DNA of 15,475 nt from Sphingobacterium sp. UBA6711 (lineage in GTDB: Bacteria; Bacteroidota; Bacteroidia; Sphingobacteriales; Sphingobacteriaceae), in the NCBI GenBank assembly GCA_002454415.1, contig DKIT01000211.1:1-15475 (forward strand), written 5' to 3'. Below the pieces are notes generated by a model that was not told where the DNA came from, did not search any database, and saw only the letters and a program-made list of their open reading frames with translations. A program made the position numbers and the translations under genes. This document shows positions 14,216-15,475 of the stretch, piece after piece; position 1 is the stretch's first letter; the number at the start of each line of letters is the position of its first letter.

Positions 14216-14977
14216 ATGAATACGATTGAAAAAAAAGAAGGGAAACCCCTTCTATCTATATATTTTACAGCAGGCTATCCAACACTGGATAGTACCATAA
14301 GCATAGCCAAGAAATTGGAAGAAGCGGGCGCAGACTTTTTAGAAATAGGCTTCCCCTACTCTGATCCTGTTGCAGACGGCCCTGTCATACAACACAGCTC
14401 CGAAGTTGCACTTGAAAATGGCATGACTGTAAAAATACTATTTGAGCAATTGCGTGAACTTCGTTCACATGTTAGCATTCCCGTATTTCTTATGGGCTAT
14501 GTCAATCCCGTGCTCCAATTTGGTATTGAAAAATTTTGCGAAGAATGTAAAAATGTCGGTATAAATGGCGTTATTATACCCGACCTGCCCATGTATGAAT
14601 ATGAAGAACTTTATAAAGAAACATTCGAGAAAAATGGTATCGCAAATATTTTCATTGTAACGCCACAAACTTCGGAAGAGCGAATCCTAAAAATAGACAG
14701 CCTTTCCAAAAGTTTTATTTATTTGCTCTCGTCCAATGCGACCACTGGAAAAACGCTTGACGTAGGTGACAACACAACAGCTTACTTCAAACGGATGCGT
14801 GATCTTCAATTAAAGAATCCATTGATTGTTGGTTTTGGCATTTCCGATAAATCGACATTTGAAAAAGCAAGTAGCTTTACAGCGGGAGCCATTATAGGAA
14901 GTGCTTTTGTCAAACGATTAAAAGAACAGGATTTTCTTAATCAATTTCCTGCATTTATCTCATCGATTAAAGGATAG
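14216..14977 (+). CDS. trpA: Tryptophan synthase alpha subunit
   Basis: The 253-residue TIM-barrel subunit cleaves indole-3-glycerol phosphate and passes indole to TrpB. The catalytic pair is E43 in DFLEIGFPYSDPVADGPVIQ and D54 in the same stretch. YFTAGYPTLD (16-25), FLMGYVNPVLQFG (91-103), GVIIPDLP (117-124), YLLSSNATTGK (168-178, phosphate loop) and IVGFGISDKS (203-212) are the expected motifs. Length is slightly short of the 268 residues typical of enterics, as usual in Bacteroidota. It is the last gene of the operon, followed by a strong terminator 35 bp downstream. Confidence 0.96.
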   Translation: MNTIEKKEGKPLLSIYFTAGYPTLDSTISIAKKLEEAGADFLEIGFPYSDPVADGPVIQHSSEVALENGMTVKILFEQLRELRSHVSIPVFLMGYVNPVLQFGIEKFCEECKNVGINGVIIPDLPMYEYEELYKETFEKNGIANIFIVTPQTSEERILKIDSLSKSFIYLLSSNATTGKTLDVGDNTTAYFKRMRDLQLKNPLIVGFGISDKSTFEKASSFTAGAIIGSAFVKRLKEQDFLNQFPAFISSIKG

Positions 14978-15012
14978 TATACACGATAATACACTACGTG
15001 ACCGTATTTTTT

Positions 15013-15061
15013 AATAAGCGTTCGATCTAAGTCCTTTTTATTGGATCGAACGCTTATTTTT
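15013..15061 (+). terminator. Terminator of the trp operon
   Basis: AATAAGCGTTCGATC (15013-15027) pairs perfectly over 15 bp with GATCGAACGCTTATT (15044-15058), and the stem can extend inwards by three pairs. A T-run (15057-15061) follows. It lies 35 bp after the trpA stop codon. Confidence 0.88.
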
Positions 15062-15159
15062 AGGGTAGTTTTTTAAGAAGTGTTTTTTCTACGATGACAT
15101 ATTGCTGCCCATGATTGATCAGACAACAGGTAGCCTGTCTATTTAAAACTATTATGATC

Positions 15160-15475
15160 ATGGATACACGAAGAGATTTTTTAAAGAAAGCGGCTATGCT
15201 TGCGGGGGGAGCTTCTCTGTCCCATATTGTCCCATCTGCCATTGCCAAAGCAATGGCTATCAATCCAGCATTGGGCAGCACCTTTTATGACGCTGAACAT
15301 GTCGTTTTGCTCATGCAGGAAAATAGATCCTTTGACCATGCTTTTGGCACCCTTCGCGGTGTAAGAGGCTTCAATGATCCTAGAGCTATCCGTCAACCCA
15401 ATGGAAACAAAGTCTGGTTTCAAACCCAAAAATCCGGGGAGACGTATGCCCCATTTCGATTGGATATTAAAGATC
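15160..15475 (+). CDS. Tat-exported phospholipase C, phosphocholine-specific type (5' part, cut by window edge)
   Basis: The 105 visible residues start MDTRRDFLKKAAMLAGGASL, a twin-arginine signal peptide (R4, R5, then DFLKK and a hydrophobic stretch to about residue 33), so the enzyme folds before export. The mature start has VVLLMQENRSFDHAFGTLRG (48-67) and VRGFNDPRA (68-76), signatures of the phosphoesterase-type phospholipase C family, with E54 and N55 as expected metal or active-site residues. Full-length members have about 700-850 residues, so most of the gene lies beyond the window. An ATG two codons earlier (15154) is possible; the chosen start puts RR at the usual distance. The enzyme would cleave phosphatidylcholine-like lipids. 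No clear promoter was found in the 98-bp gap after the trp terminator. Confidence 0.85.
   Translation, partial: MDTRRDFLKKAAMLAGGASLSHIVPSAIAKAMAINPALGSTFYDAEHVVLLMQENRSFDHAFGTLRGVRGFNDPRAIRQPNGNKVWFQTQKSGETYAPFRLDIKD

Noticed and set aside
15126..15138. ACAGG-TAG-CCTGT small palindrome before the phospholipase gene
   Set aside because: Arms of 5 bp only; no supporting promoter geometry, so it may be chance.
15060..15429. Two minus-strand frames at the right end
   Set aside because: They are opposite the Tat signal peptide and the conserved ENRSFDH motif of the phospholipase C gene, which is clearly the real coding strand.

Overview
The window reads as a Bacteroidota chromosome segment, most likely Sphingobacteriaceae (Sphingobacterium-like). 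This rests on the low GC content, the TonB-type outer-membrane protein with a carboxypeptidase-regulatory-like domain, the highly conserved acidic DUF2795 protein, the near absence of strong Shine-Dalgarno sequences, and several upstream sites that fit the Bacteroidota promoter pattern TTG / TAnnTTTG. No rRNA, tRNA, insertion sequence, integrase or CRISPR array was seen.

Left end, minus strand (1-3521). An ECF-type operon encodes a small three-helix membrane protein, an ECF sigma factor and a two-helix protein that probably acts as its anti-sigma partner. It is followed by a large TonB-dependent-receptor-like outer-membrane beta-barrel gene whose 3' end lies outside the window. The same TTGTAAC box stands before both transcription units.

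Centre, plus strand (3604-8545). An M20 metallopeptidase gene ends in a strong hairpin that touches the start codon of a LysR-type regulator. Next come three exported redox or binding proteins: a membrane-anchored diheme cytochrome c of the SoxA/TsdA type, a secreted single-cysteine DsrE-like protein and an orphan periplasmic binding protein. Together they look like an extracytoplasmic sulfur-compound module, possibly controlled by the LysR protein. A perfect 44-bp palindromic terminator closes this block.

Right centre (8573-11061). A PlsC-type acyltransferase gene overlaps the gene of a MacB/LolD-type ABC ATPase that has no permease here. A canonical promoter then drives the DUF2795 gene, which ends in its own terminator. 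A short exported protein of unknown function follows.

Right end (11062-15475). A complete tryptophan attenuator can be read directly: a promoter, a 15-residue leader peptide with three consecutive Trp codons, mutually exclusive 1:2, 2:3 and 3:4 pairings, and a terminator just before trpD. It controls trpD-trpF-trpB-trpA. trpE, trpG and trpC are absent from this operon. After the operon terminator comes the 5' part of a Tat-exported, phosphocholine-specific-type phospholipase C, cut by the window edge.
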